Below, in pieces: positions 7,999 to 15,323 of a stretch of 33,226 bases of DNA; the first letter of the stretch is position 1; every line of letters begins with the position of its first letter. The notes under the pieces are model-generated. The model searched no databases. It was not told the DNA's origin and was given only the letters and a program-made list of their open reading frames with translations. Where the stretch lies: the NCBI GenBank assembly GCA_030685065.1, contig JAUXQH010000126.1, forward strand, positions 1-33,226, written 5' to 3'. Made by a program: the position numbers and the translations under genes. This stretch comes from Pseudomonadota bacterium. GTDB taxonomy: Bacteria > Myxococcota_A > UBA796 > SXON01.

Positions 7999-10328
7999 AC
8001 CCGAGGCCCGGCCCGCGGCTCTACCGTGCCCTCCCCATGCGCGTGGCGGCCGGGATCCTGGGCATGGTCACGCTCCTGGTGGGGTGGCAGATCTCCTGGG
8101 TCCAGCGGAACGAGCTCCGGGAGGTCGAGCGGGCCGGGGTGGAACAGGTCGTGCGAGACATGACCCTCCTCCATGCGACGCTCGAGTTCGCGCTCGCCGC
8201 CGGGGCGGTCGAGCAGGTCGACAGGGAGCTCACCGCGCGCGGCTCCGACACGAGCGTGGACGCGCTGGTCCTGGTGGACGACGCCGGCCGGGTCGTCGGC
8301 TCGAGGCTGCGTCACCAGGTTGGCCTGCCGATGGAGGAGGTGCTGGGAGAGCCCCTGCCCGACGACATGATGGACGCGGCCCGGGACCGCCAGGTGGGCA
8401 GCGCTCGCCTGTCTCCCGATCGGCGGCGCGTGCTCGCGACCTACCCGGTCGTGCTCGGCATGAAGCCGGGCCAGCTACGCGCCGACCGCGTCGGCGTGGT
8501 AATCGCCGTCTACAGCCTCGACCGCGCCAGGGCCGACGTGCAGCACCGCCTCTTGCGCCGGGCGAGCGAGCTGGTCGTCGTCGCCCTGATCGCCGCCGCC
8601 GCCCTGCTCCTGTTCGGGCAGGTCTTCATCGGGAGGCGCGTCCGCATGCTGGTCTCGGCGACCGAACGCCTCGCCGCCGGCGACTTCGACACGCGCGCGG
8701 GCATTCCCGGCGCGGACGAGCTGGCCCTGCTCGGCTCGGCGTTCGACAGCATGACCGCGCGGATCGGCGAGACCCAGCGCCGCGTCGCCGAGAGCGAAGT
8801 GCGCTTCCGTACGCTCGTGGAGGCGGCGCCCGTCGGAATCTTCCGGACGGACGACACCGCGCGGGTCATCGAGTCCAACGCGGCCTGGCGCGGGATGGCG
8901 GGCGAGAACGGAGGCGCGTGGCCGGACGCGATCCACCCGGACGACCGGGAGCGCGTCCTGACCGAATGGGACCTGGCGGTCGGGGCTGGGCGTATGGCCC
9001 GGGCGGAGTGCCGCCTGGTGCGCCCGGATGGCGGGGTGGTCTGGGTCCAGATCCAGGGCGTCCAGGAGAGGGCGGTGTTGCCAGGGCCCGCCGGGTTGAT
9101 CAACACCGCCGTCGACCTCACCGAACGCCGCCTCGCCGAGCAGACGCGCGCCAGCCTGGAGGCCCGGCTACAGCAGGCCCAGAAGCTGGAGGCGCTCGGG
9201 ACGCTCGCCAGCGGCGTGGCACACGACTTCAACAACGTGCTCGCCGCCGTCCTCGGCAATGCGGAGATCCTCGCGCGGGCGGTCGGGGGCCAGCCGGTGG
9301 CCGAACGGCACGTTCGGGGCGTGCTCGAGGCCGCCGAGCGCGGTCGGGGAATGGTCCGCCAGATCCTCGAGTACGGGAGGCCCGGACTTCGGGACCTGCG
9401 CGAAGTGCCGATCGCGCAACTGGTGGAAGAGGTCGCCCGCCTCCTTCGCCCGATGCTGCCCGAAAACGTCGAGCTTCGGCTCGCGGTCGCGCCCGACCTC
9501 CCGACGATCCTGGCCGACCCGGACCAGCTCCACCGGGTGCTGGTGAACCTCGGCACGAACGCTTGGCAGTCCATGCGTCCGCGCGGCGGCGTGCTCGAAA
9601 TCGGGGCTCGCGGGCTCGCGGTCGACGACGAGGAGGCGCGGCACGTGCCCGGGTTGCGGCCCGGACCCGCGGTGCTGCTCTGGGTCCGCGACGAGGGGTG
9701 CGGCATGAATGCCGCCACGCAGGCGCGCCTCTTCGAGCCGTTCTTCTCCACCAAGCCTGCCGGGGAGGGCACCGGGCTCGGGCTCGCGGTGGTCCGGGGG
9801 ATCGTCCAGGCACACGGCGGGGCGATCGTGGTGGAGAGCGAGCCGGCGAAGGGGACCCAGTTCTCGGTCTACCTGCCGACGGCCGACGGAACGGGCACGG
9901 GCCCCTCCCCCGCGCCCGGAGCGCCCTCCCCGGTGGCCGCGCCCGCGAGCCCGCCTCACATCCTCTACGTGGATGACGACGACGCCCTCGTCGAGCTGGC
10001 GGAGCACGCCTTCCGCCGCCTCGGCTACCGCGTATCGGCCTTCTCGAGCCCAAAGGACGCGCTGGCCGCCTTCCGCGATGATCCCAGCGGCTTCGACCTC
10101 GTGGTGACGGACCAGCGGATGCCCGAACTGATGGGAGAGGAACTCGTTTCCGCGCTCCTGGAGATCCGCGCCGACGTGCCCATCGTGCTCATGTCAGGCC
10201 AGGTCACGCCGGACGACGTGGCGCGGATCCGCGCCCTGGGGGCCCGCGCGGTCGTCGAGAAGCCCATGACGGGCCAAGAGCTGGTCGCGCTCTGCCATCG
10301 GGTGCTGTCCGACGCCGGGACGTCCTGA
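7995..10328 (+). CDS. Membrane hybrid histidine kinase (HAMP-PAS-HisKA-HATPase-REC)
   Basis: Predicted 777 residues. Transmembrane helix about 10-30; periplasmic domain about 31-185; second helix about 190-215; HAMP about 215-268; PAS about 270-375; HisKA with GVAHDFNN, the phospho-acceptor being His410 (NtrB-like class with Asn-Asn after Phe); HATPase with N box NLGTNAWQS, G boxes DEGCGM and GTGLGLAVV; then an Ala/Pro linker and a C-terminal receiver with acidic pocket YVDDDD, Asp706 (TDQRMPE) and a Lys in VEKPM. It is translated from an ATG overlapping the binding-protein stop, so the two products are probably made together. The binding protein likely docks on the periplasmic domain. The terminal receiver suggests a phosphorelay to an unseen phosphotransfer partner, or a feedback sink. 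The next gene, on the other strand, converges. Confidence 0.93.
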   Translation: MNPRPGPRLYRALPMRVAAGILGMVTLLVGWQISWVQRNELREVERAGVEQVVRDMTLLHATLEFALAAGAVEQVDRELTARGSDTSVDALVLVDDAGRVVGSRLRHQVGLPMEEVLGEPLPDDMMDAARDRQVGSARLSPDRRRVLATYPVVLGMKPGQLRADRVGVVIAVYSLDRARADVQHRLLRRASELVVVALIAAAALLLFGQVFIGRRVRMLVSATERLAAGDFDTRAGIPGADELALLGSAFDSMTARIGETQRRVAESEVRFRTLVEAAPVGIFRTDDTARVIESNAAWRGMAGENGGAWPDAIHPDDRERVLTEWDLAVGAGRMARAECRLVRPDGGVVWVQIQGVQERAVLPGPAGLINTAVDLTERRLAEQTRASLEARLQQAQKLEALGTLASGVAHDFNNVLAAVLGNAEILARAVGGQPVAERHVRGVLEAAERGRGMVRQILEYGRPGLRDLREVPIAQLVEEVARLLRPMLPENVELRLAVAPDLPTILADPDQLHRVLVNLGTNAWQSMRPRGGVLEIGARGLAVDDEEARHVPGLRPGPAVLLWVRDEGCGMNAATQARLFEPFFSTKPAGEGTGLGLAVVRGIVQAHGGAIVVESEPAKGTQFSVYLPTADGTGTGPSPAPGAPSPVAAPASPPHILYVDDDDALVELAEHAFRRLGYRVSAFSSPKDALAAFRDDPSGFDLVVTDQRMPELMGEELVSALLEIRADVPIVLMSGQVTPDDVARIRALGARAVVEKPMTGQELVALCHRVLSDAGTS

Positions 10329-10354
10329 CCCGCTCCCGCCCTGCTCGATGCCCC

Positions 10355-10384
10355 GCCGCGGTCTCGTGTGCCGCGGTCTCGTGC
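10355..10384. repeat. Tandem 15-bp repeat, two copies
   Basis: GCCGCGGTCTCGTGT (10355-10369) is followed directly by GCCGCGGTCTCGTGC (10370-10384). It lies in the 67-base gap between the convergent hybrid kinase and YfiR genes. No hairpin with a U-tract is seen here, so it is not an obvious terminator. Confidence 0.65.
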
Positions 10385-10395
10385 GCAGCCGTGCG

Positions 10396-10938
10396 CTACG
10401 GGACCACTCGCGCCAACCTCAGGAGCTGGCTGCTGAACACGAGGCCGCCCCGCTGCGCCGCCAGGTGGTTGATCTCGAACCGGATCCGGTCCTGCTCGAT
10501 GAAGAAGTTGATGAGGACCCCCGCTTCGGCGTAGCCGGGCGTGTCGCCGACGGTGAGGATGGGCCTGCCGCCGGTTTGCGCGAGGACGACGTCCAGCGTG
10601 TGTTTCTCGGCGCGGGAGACCCACACGAGGTGGCATTCGTGAAGGCGGGCGAGGTCACCGAGGTAGCGCACCTCCCCCCGTCGGCGCCCGAACCGACGCG
10701 CGCGCGCCATCTCTTCGAGGAGGCTCCCGAAGGGGTTCTGCCCGACCACGCAGAGGACGAACGCAGCGCCGGGATCCGGAAAGGCCTCCTTCGGCCAGTC
10801 GACGAACTGCGTGAACCGCTCGAGGAACTCAGCCTTCAGGGCGTACTCCCTGGTCTGGCCGCAGGCCCCTGTCGGAAACAGCGTGGCGAACAGCGTGGCG
10901 AACGCGACCAGGACGCATCGGTACCGGCGCCCGAGCAC
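10396..10938 (-). CDS. YfiR-family (DUF4154) periplasmic protein
   Basis: Predicted 180 residues from a GTG six bases after the upstream receptor's stop. A positively charged N-terminus (LGRRYR) and hydrophobic stretch to about residue 24 form a signal peptide; Cys26 (TGAC) could be a poor lipobox. The mature part has the YfiR pattern: YALKAEFLERFTQFVDWP, LCVVGQNPFG, VLINFFIEQDRIRFEIN. In Pseudomonas, YfiR holds the diguanylate cyclase YfiN inactive in the periplasm. Cys63 and Cys102 are 39 residues apart, the spacing I recall for the Cys71-Cys110 disulfide of P. aeruginosa YfiR; a second pair is absent. It is the last gene of the five-gene unit and may regulate the CHASE8-type kinase encoded upstream. 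Family call firm; partner inferred. Confidence 0.88.
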   Translation of the reverse strand: MLGRRYRCVLVAFATLFATLFPTGACGQTREYALKAEFLERFTQFVDWPKEAFPDPGAAFVLCVVGQNPFGSLLEEMARARRFGRRRGEVRYLGDLARLHECHLVWVSRAEKHTLDVVLAQTGGRPILTVGDTPGYAEAGVLINFFIEQDRIRFEINHLAAQRGGLVFSSQLLRLARVVP

Positions 10939-10944
10939 TCGGAG

Positions 10945-12867
10945 TCAGTCGAAACGGTAGGTGTAGATCACCCGCGCGACGTATTCGCGCGAGCCAGCGG
11001 GGAGCGGCGCATGCCCGCCTTCGTAGGGTTGCAGGTACGGGGCGTCGGCGTCGAGGATGTTGTACACCCCCGCGCCCACGTCGAGCCCGTCGATGCCGAG
11101 GTCCCGGTACTGCAGGAACACGTTCAGCATCGCCACGGGAGGGAAGCGCGTGACCTCCGCGGGGCCCGTCCAGGCATAGCGCTCTCCCAGCAGGACCGCC
11201 GTCGGATTGACCGAGAAGGACTCGCCCACCCGCAGGCTACCGTCCACCGTGAGCTTGTGGGCCGGGAAGGCGAGGAGGAGGTCCTTCCGCCCCGGAACGG
11301 CGTAGGTCTCGACGTCGTTCTTGCCCCCCGACGTGTAGAAGGAGTACCCGACTTGGACGCGCCCGATCGGGTGCCAGGCCCGCCAGGTCGCCTCGATCCC
11401 CCGCGATCCCGTTCGGCCGGCGTTCTCGTAGGACTCGACCAGCTCTCCTTCGATTTCTTCGGACGCGTAGACGATCGGGTCGGTGAGGGTGAGGTCGAAG
11501 GCGTTGACCGTCGCGAGCATGTATCGGCCGATCCGTGCCCCCGCTTCCGCTTCGAAGGCGGTCGTCCGCTCCGGCCGGATGTCGGGGTTGAGGTTGATGT
11601 TCTGCACCGCCGGGGCGCGGAAGGCGCCGTTGTAGAGCAGCTTGGCGTGGAAGGGCTCCAGCACCTTCGTGATCACGACGCGCGGGACGAGCGAGCCGCC
11701 GTAGGCGCTGTGCAGCTCGTAGCGGAGGCCCGCGTGCACGTGCGCGATCGGGCCGAGATACAGCGCCTCGCCGAAGACCGCGCCGTTCCACCAATTGGCC
11801 GACACCTTGCCGTCGTAGAGGTACTGCAGGCCGCCGAGGAAGGGGTCGTCGAGCGCGGCGTGGTCCTCGGTGACCTCGACCCCCGCGTCGAGGGTGAGGT
11901 GCCGCGCCGCGCTCCAGGAGAGGTCGAGGCGCTCGACGTAGCGGTCGACGTGGCGGCTCGCGAACAGGGGCGAGGTCCGATCGGTGACGCGCCAGGAAGA
12001 CTGGCGCTTGAAGTTGAAGCGCGGCGTGAGCGTGACTTTGTCGCCGAGCTTCCATGCATACTGAGCCTCCGCATGAAACCCCGTGAAGCTCTGCTCGACC
12101 TCGGGGATCACGTTGCCGAAGCCGTCCGCAGTGGTGGTGCGATATCCGTCGTAGAGGAAGCGTACGCGGAGCCCCTCGTAGGCGATGGTCGTGGCGAAAA
12201 AGCGGGGATCGAGCGCCGAGTGGCCCGCCATCGCGTAGAAGTCTCCGTCGAAGTCGGTGTAGGTGCGGTCGCTGCGCTGCCCCTGCCCGACGAGCGCGAG
12301 CGCGCTCACGGAGAGCCCGTCCACCCCCTCGATGGGCGCGGCGAAGAACAGACCGAGATTGCGGCGCGCGAAGTCCGCCTCGGTCTGGCCGTAGTACCCG
12401 TGCACGGCCGCGCCGTGTACGTCGTCCACGGAGCGCAGGACCACGTTGACCACGGCGAGCTCGGCGAAGCCACCGTAGACCGCGGAGCCGGGCCCCCGGA
12501 CGATCTCGACGCGCTCGATCAGCTCGACGGGGAACCGGTTCCCGAGCTGGGTCGTGGAATAGTCGAGTTCGTTGAACTCCTGCCCGTCCACCCGCAGGAG
12601 CACCTTCCCTTCGTGGCACCACACGCCGCGGACCCCGACGCCCACCACCCCCTGCACGTCCGCCCCGAAGGAGAGGCCGGGGACGAGCTGGAGCACGTCG
12701 ATGAGGTCGCGCGCGCCGGATTCGGCGATCTCTTCGCGGGTGATCACGGTGACGACGCCGGGCGACTCCCGCGCCGTGAGCGGCAACCACGGGCTGGGCG
12801 CGTCTACCCGGATGCCCATCAGCTCCTCGATCGAGAGCCCATCCCAGGCTTCGAGCTCGGGTGTCAC
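10945..12867 (-). CDS. TonB-dependent outer-membrane receptor, apparently without signal peptide
   Basis: Predicted about 640 residues from GTG 12867, which overlaps the response-regulator stop as GTGA. An in-frame GTG at 12888 is also possible. The plug domain is clear: LSIEELMGIRV near the start, GVVTVITREEI, DLIDVLQLVPGLSFG, VLLRVDGQEFNE, ELIERVEIVRGPGSAVYGG. The rest shows alternating strands of a 22-strand barrel, with GTGSRGIEATWRAW-like segments and an end in TYRFD. Receptors of this group import ligands or signal from the outer membrane. Odd point: neither start gives a secretion signal, and the open frame upstream (Arg/Ala-rich) holds none. A signal peptide normally sits directly before the LSIEELM segment. 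Either it was lost when the gene became fused to the regulator's 3' end, or there is a sequence error. No tonB/exbBD genes are nearby. Confidence 0.88.
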   Translation of the reverse strand: MTPELEAWDGLSIEELMGIRVDAPSPWLPLTARESPGVVTVITREEIAESGARDLIDVLQLVPGLSFGADVQGVVGVGVRGVWCHEGKVLLRVDGQEFNELDYSTTQLGNRFPVELIERVEIVRGPGSAVYGGFAELAVVNVVLRSVDDVHGAAVHGYYGQTEADFARRNLGLFFAAPIEGVDGLSVSALALVGQGQRSDRTYTDFDGDFYAMAGHSALDPRFFATTIAYEGLRVRFLYDGYRTTTADGFGNVIPEVEQSFTGFHAEAQYAWKLGDKVTLTPRFNFKRQSSWRVTDRTSPLFASRHVDRYVERLDLSWSAARHLTLDAGVEVTEDHAALDDPFLGGLQYLYDGKVSANWWNGAVFGEALYLGPIAHVHAGLRYELHSAYGGSLVPRVVITKVLEPFHAKLLYNGAFRAPAVQNINLNPDIRPERTTAFEAEAGARIGRYMLATVNAFDLTLTDPIVYASEEIEGELVESYENAGRTGSRGIEATWRAWHPIGRVQVGYSFYTSGGKNDVETYAVPGRKDLLLAFPAHKLTVDGSLRVGESFSVNPTAVLLGERYAWTGPAEVTRFPPVAMLNVFLQYRDLGIDGLDVGAGVYNILDADAPYLQPYEGGHAPLPAGSREYVARVIYTYRFD

Positions 12868-13322
12868 CCGACGGCCGCCGGCACGCACGGCGGCGGCCTC
12901 ATGTTCAGCACCCCCCAGTACAAGCCGAGCGTCCGGATGAGCGCGACGAGCGCGTCGAAGGTGACGGGCTTCACGAGGTAGGAGTTCGCACCGAGATCAT
13001 AGGCCCGCGCGACGTCCGGATCCAGGCCCGAAGAGGTGTAGATGACCACCGGCATACGCCGTAATCCCTCATTCTTTCGAATCCAGGCGAGGACCTCGAA
13101 GCCCGACCGGCGGGGCATCTTCAGATCGAGGATGACCGCGATCGGGACGCGGTGTCCGGCCTCGCCCGCAGCGCACGCGGACAGCCACGCGATCGCGGCG
13201 TCGCCGTCCTCCGCGGTGTCGATGGGGTTCGCGAGGTTGGCCGCGGCGGCGGCGCGCTGGAAGAAGAACAGGTCGTCCGGCTCGTCGTCGACGACCAGGA
13301 TGGGGGGCAAAGCGATTGACAT
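12864..13322 (-). CDS. Single-domain response regulator (Rcp1/CheY-like)
   Basis: Predicted 152 residues, all receiver. The acidic pair is in LVVDDEPDD, the phospho-acceptor is Asp66 in LDLKMPRRSGFEVL, and the conserved Thr/Ser and Lys are in VVIYTSS and YLVKPV (Lys118). There is no output domain. It begins 12 bases after the stop of the membrane kinase gene and its own stop overlaps the receptor start, so it belongs to the same unit. Receivers of this length, with a spacer before LDLKMP, are typical partners of kinases with a SHDLRAPLR-type His box (here AHDLRAPLR). It likely takes phosphate from that kinase and works by protein contact. Confidence 0.92.
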   Translation of the reverse strand: MSIALPPILVVDDEPDDLFFFQRAAAAANLANPIDTAEDGDAAIAWLSACAAGEAGHRVPIAVILDLKMPRRSGFEVLAWIRKNEGLRRMPVVIYTSSGLDPDVARAYDLGANSYLVKPVTFDALVALIRTLGLYWGVLNMRPPPCVPAAVG

Positions 13323-13334
13323 GAGGCTTTGGTT

Positions 13335-15323
13335 CTAGGGCCGGCGGCTCGGCAGGTCAATCCAGAACATGCTTCCGAGGCCGAGCTTTGAGCTGACGCC
13401 CGCCGTGCCGCCGCACCGTTCCGCCCCCCGCTTCACGATCGCGAGGCCGATCCCGGTCCCGGGAAATTCGGCCGTGCGATGGAGCCGTTCGAACACGCGA
13501 AAGATTCGCTCCTGGTGTTCCGGGGCGATGCCGAGGCCGGTGTCCTCCACACAGAGGCGCACCACCTCGCCGCGCTCCTCCGTCCAGATCCGAATCTGCG
13601 GCCGCTCGCCAGCGCGGGTGAAGGTCGCGGCGTTGAGCAGGAGGTTGGTGGCGACCTGTACCAGCGTGCCGTGGTGTCCCCTGGCCTCGGCGAGCGGCTC
13701 CACGACGACGACCTCCGCCTGCCGTCCTCGCATGGCTTTGGCCAGCTCGGCCTGGGCCTCCGAGATCACCGCGGACAAGGAGACCGGGCCGACCTCGATC
13801 GTCACCAGCCCCATCCGGGTATAGGCGAGCAGGTCCTGGATGAGCCGGTCCATCCGCTCGGCGGCACCCAGGATGTTGCTGAGGTGGGCGCGAGACGGCT
13901 CGGGGAGGGTCGGCCCGGCGTCTTGCAGGACCGCGCTGCCGTAGCCGTGGATGGCGCGCAGCGGCGCGCGCAGGTCATGCGCCACCGTGTAGCCGAAGGA
14001 CTCGAGCTCGCGGACCGACTCGGCGAGCTTGGCCGTTCGCTCGGCCACCCGACACTCGAGCTCGGCGGTGTGACGCTCCACCCGAGCCGAGAGGCGCGCG
14101 TGCAGGATCGACATCGCCACGAGGTCGGCGAGCTCCAGCACGAAGTCCATCTCCTCCCGGGGCGGCTCTTCGGCCAGGCCGAGGATGATGCAGCCGAGGA
14201 GCTCTTCGCGCGCCTTCAGCGGGATCGGGAGGAGCTGCTGGGCGCCCGCGACACGGGCAGCATCGAGGAAGGCCGGCATCTCAGGCGCGCACTCCTCCGC
14301 CGGGACCGTCTGCCTGCTCACGAGGAGTTGAAAGAACGTGGCGTGTTGCTCGGCTGTCGCGATGGAGGGGGCGGCGGTCATGTCGAGGGCGGGCTGGGCG
14401 CTGAGGACCCGCGCCTTGCGCGCGCCGGGTTCGATGTCCACGACCGCCGCCCACACGCTCCTGGTCGCCGCGACGATGTGCCGCAGGGCGTCGCCCGCGA
14501 CCTCGCCGGGTGGGCGGGACTCGAGAATGGCGGTGTCGACCTGCCGGAGCGCCGCGAGCCGCCGCGCCGAGCGACGCTGTGACGCTTCCGCGCGGTCCCG
14601 CTGGTGCCGACGCTCCTCGATCGCCGCGAGCATGGCGTTGACCCCACCGGCGAGGGCCTCGATCTCGGCCCCCCCTCGCGCCACGGTACGAACGCTGTAG
14701 TCCTCCTGCGTGCGGATTCGATTGGCGACGATCGCGAGCTCGCGGATCGGACGCGAGAGGCCCCCCTGGAGGATGCTCGCGAGGAGGACGGTGAGGGAGA
14801 CCAGCGCCGCGCCCAGGCCCGCCAGCGTCAGGATGTAGTCCCGCGTCCGCTCCCGCAGGCGCGCGTCCGAGACGACGATCCGGACCGTCCCGTACCGCGT
14901 TCCGAGGTGGGACACCGGCTGGATCGCCTCGACGTGGTCCTCCTCCAGGCGGATCGAGGCCGCCGGCGCCGGGGCGAGCGCCGAGGGTGGGGCGGCGGCT
15001 CCGGTGCGCTGCCAGGACGAGAACAACAATCCGTCGACGTCGTAGAGGGCCGCTGACTCCACCCCGGGGTTCTCGTCCAACGTGGCGAGGGCCGCCCTGG
15101 ACTCCTCCCGCGCATCGAACGCAAGGTCGGCGGCGCTGTTCGCGCCGACGAGCAGCGCCATCGTGAACGTTTCCTCGCGGAGCGCGCGTCGGAGCGACCG
15201 GACCTCGCTCGCGGCGAGGACTCCGAAACCGATGGCGACCACCGGCAGGACCGTCGCGAGGATTGCGGCGATGAATTTCACCCGGATGGAGGCGCCGCTC
15301 CAGCGGGACCCCACGGATTTCAC
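13335..15323 (-). CDS. Membrane histidine kinase with YfiN-like (CHASE8-type) sensor, HAMP and GAF
   Basis: Predicted 662 residues from a GTG that overlaps the upstream stop as GTGA. Order: transmembrane helix about 13-37; periplasmic domain about 38-160; second helix about 165-188; HAMP about 189-242; GAF about 265-405; HisKA with TVAHDLRAPLR (His449); HATPase with NLLLNAATFT, EDTGLGI and GTGIGLAIV. The periplasmic domain contains GANSAADLAFDAREES, DENPGVESAALYDVDGLLF, the pattern I associate with the sensor of the cyclase YfiN/DgcN (CHASE8). A YfiR-family gene lies in the same unit, so YfiR may gate this kinase as it gates YfiN elsewhere. The kinase probably phosphorylates the receiver encoded next, and perhaps the REC-GGDEF-EAL protein encoded just before. 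Kinase call firm; CHASE8 call good but from memory of the motif. Confidence 0.9.
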   Translation of the reverse strand: MKSVGSRWSGASIRVKFIAAILATVLPVVAIGFGVLAASEVRSLRRALREETFTMALLVGANSAADLAFDAREESRAALATLDENPGVESAALYDVDGLLFSSWQRTGAAAPPSALAPAPAASIRLEEDHVEAIQPVSHLGTRYGTVRIVVSDARLRERTRDYILTLAGLGAALVSLTVLLASILQGGLSRPIRELAIVANRIRTQEDYSVRTVARGGAEIEALAGGVNAMLAAIEERRHQRDRAEASQRRSARRLAALRQVDTAILESRPPGEVAGDALRHIVAATRSVWAAVVDIEPGARKARVLSAQPALDMTAAPSIATAEQHATFFQLLVSRQTVPAEECAPEMPAFLDAARVAGAQQLLPIPLKAREELLGCIILGLAEEPPREEMDFVLELADLVAMSILHARLSARVERHTAELECRVAERTAKLAESVRELESFGYTVAHDLRAPLRAIHGYGSAVLQDAGPTLPEPSRAHLSNILGAAERMDRLIQDLLAYTRMGLVTIEVGPVSLSAVISEAQAELAKAMRGRQAEVVVVEPLAEARGHHGTLVQVATNLLLNAATFTRAGERPQIRIWTEERGEVVRLCVEDTGLGIAPEHQERIFRVFERLHRTAEFPGTGIGLAIVKRGAERCGGTAGVSSKLGLGSMFWIDLPSRRP

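Noticed and set aside
8084..9976. 630-codon frame overlapping the hybrid kinase on the same strand
   Set aside because: Alternate frame of a gene with complete kinase and receiver motifs; Arg/Gly/Ala-rich product.
10348..12981. 877-codon plus-strand open frame across the receptor and YfiR genes
   Set aside because: It lies opposite two well-recognised genes, its translation is low-complexity charged sequence without any domain, and such long antisense frames are normal at this GC content.
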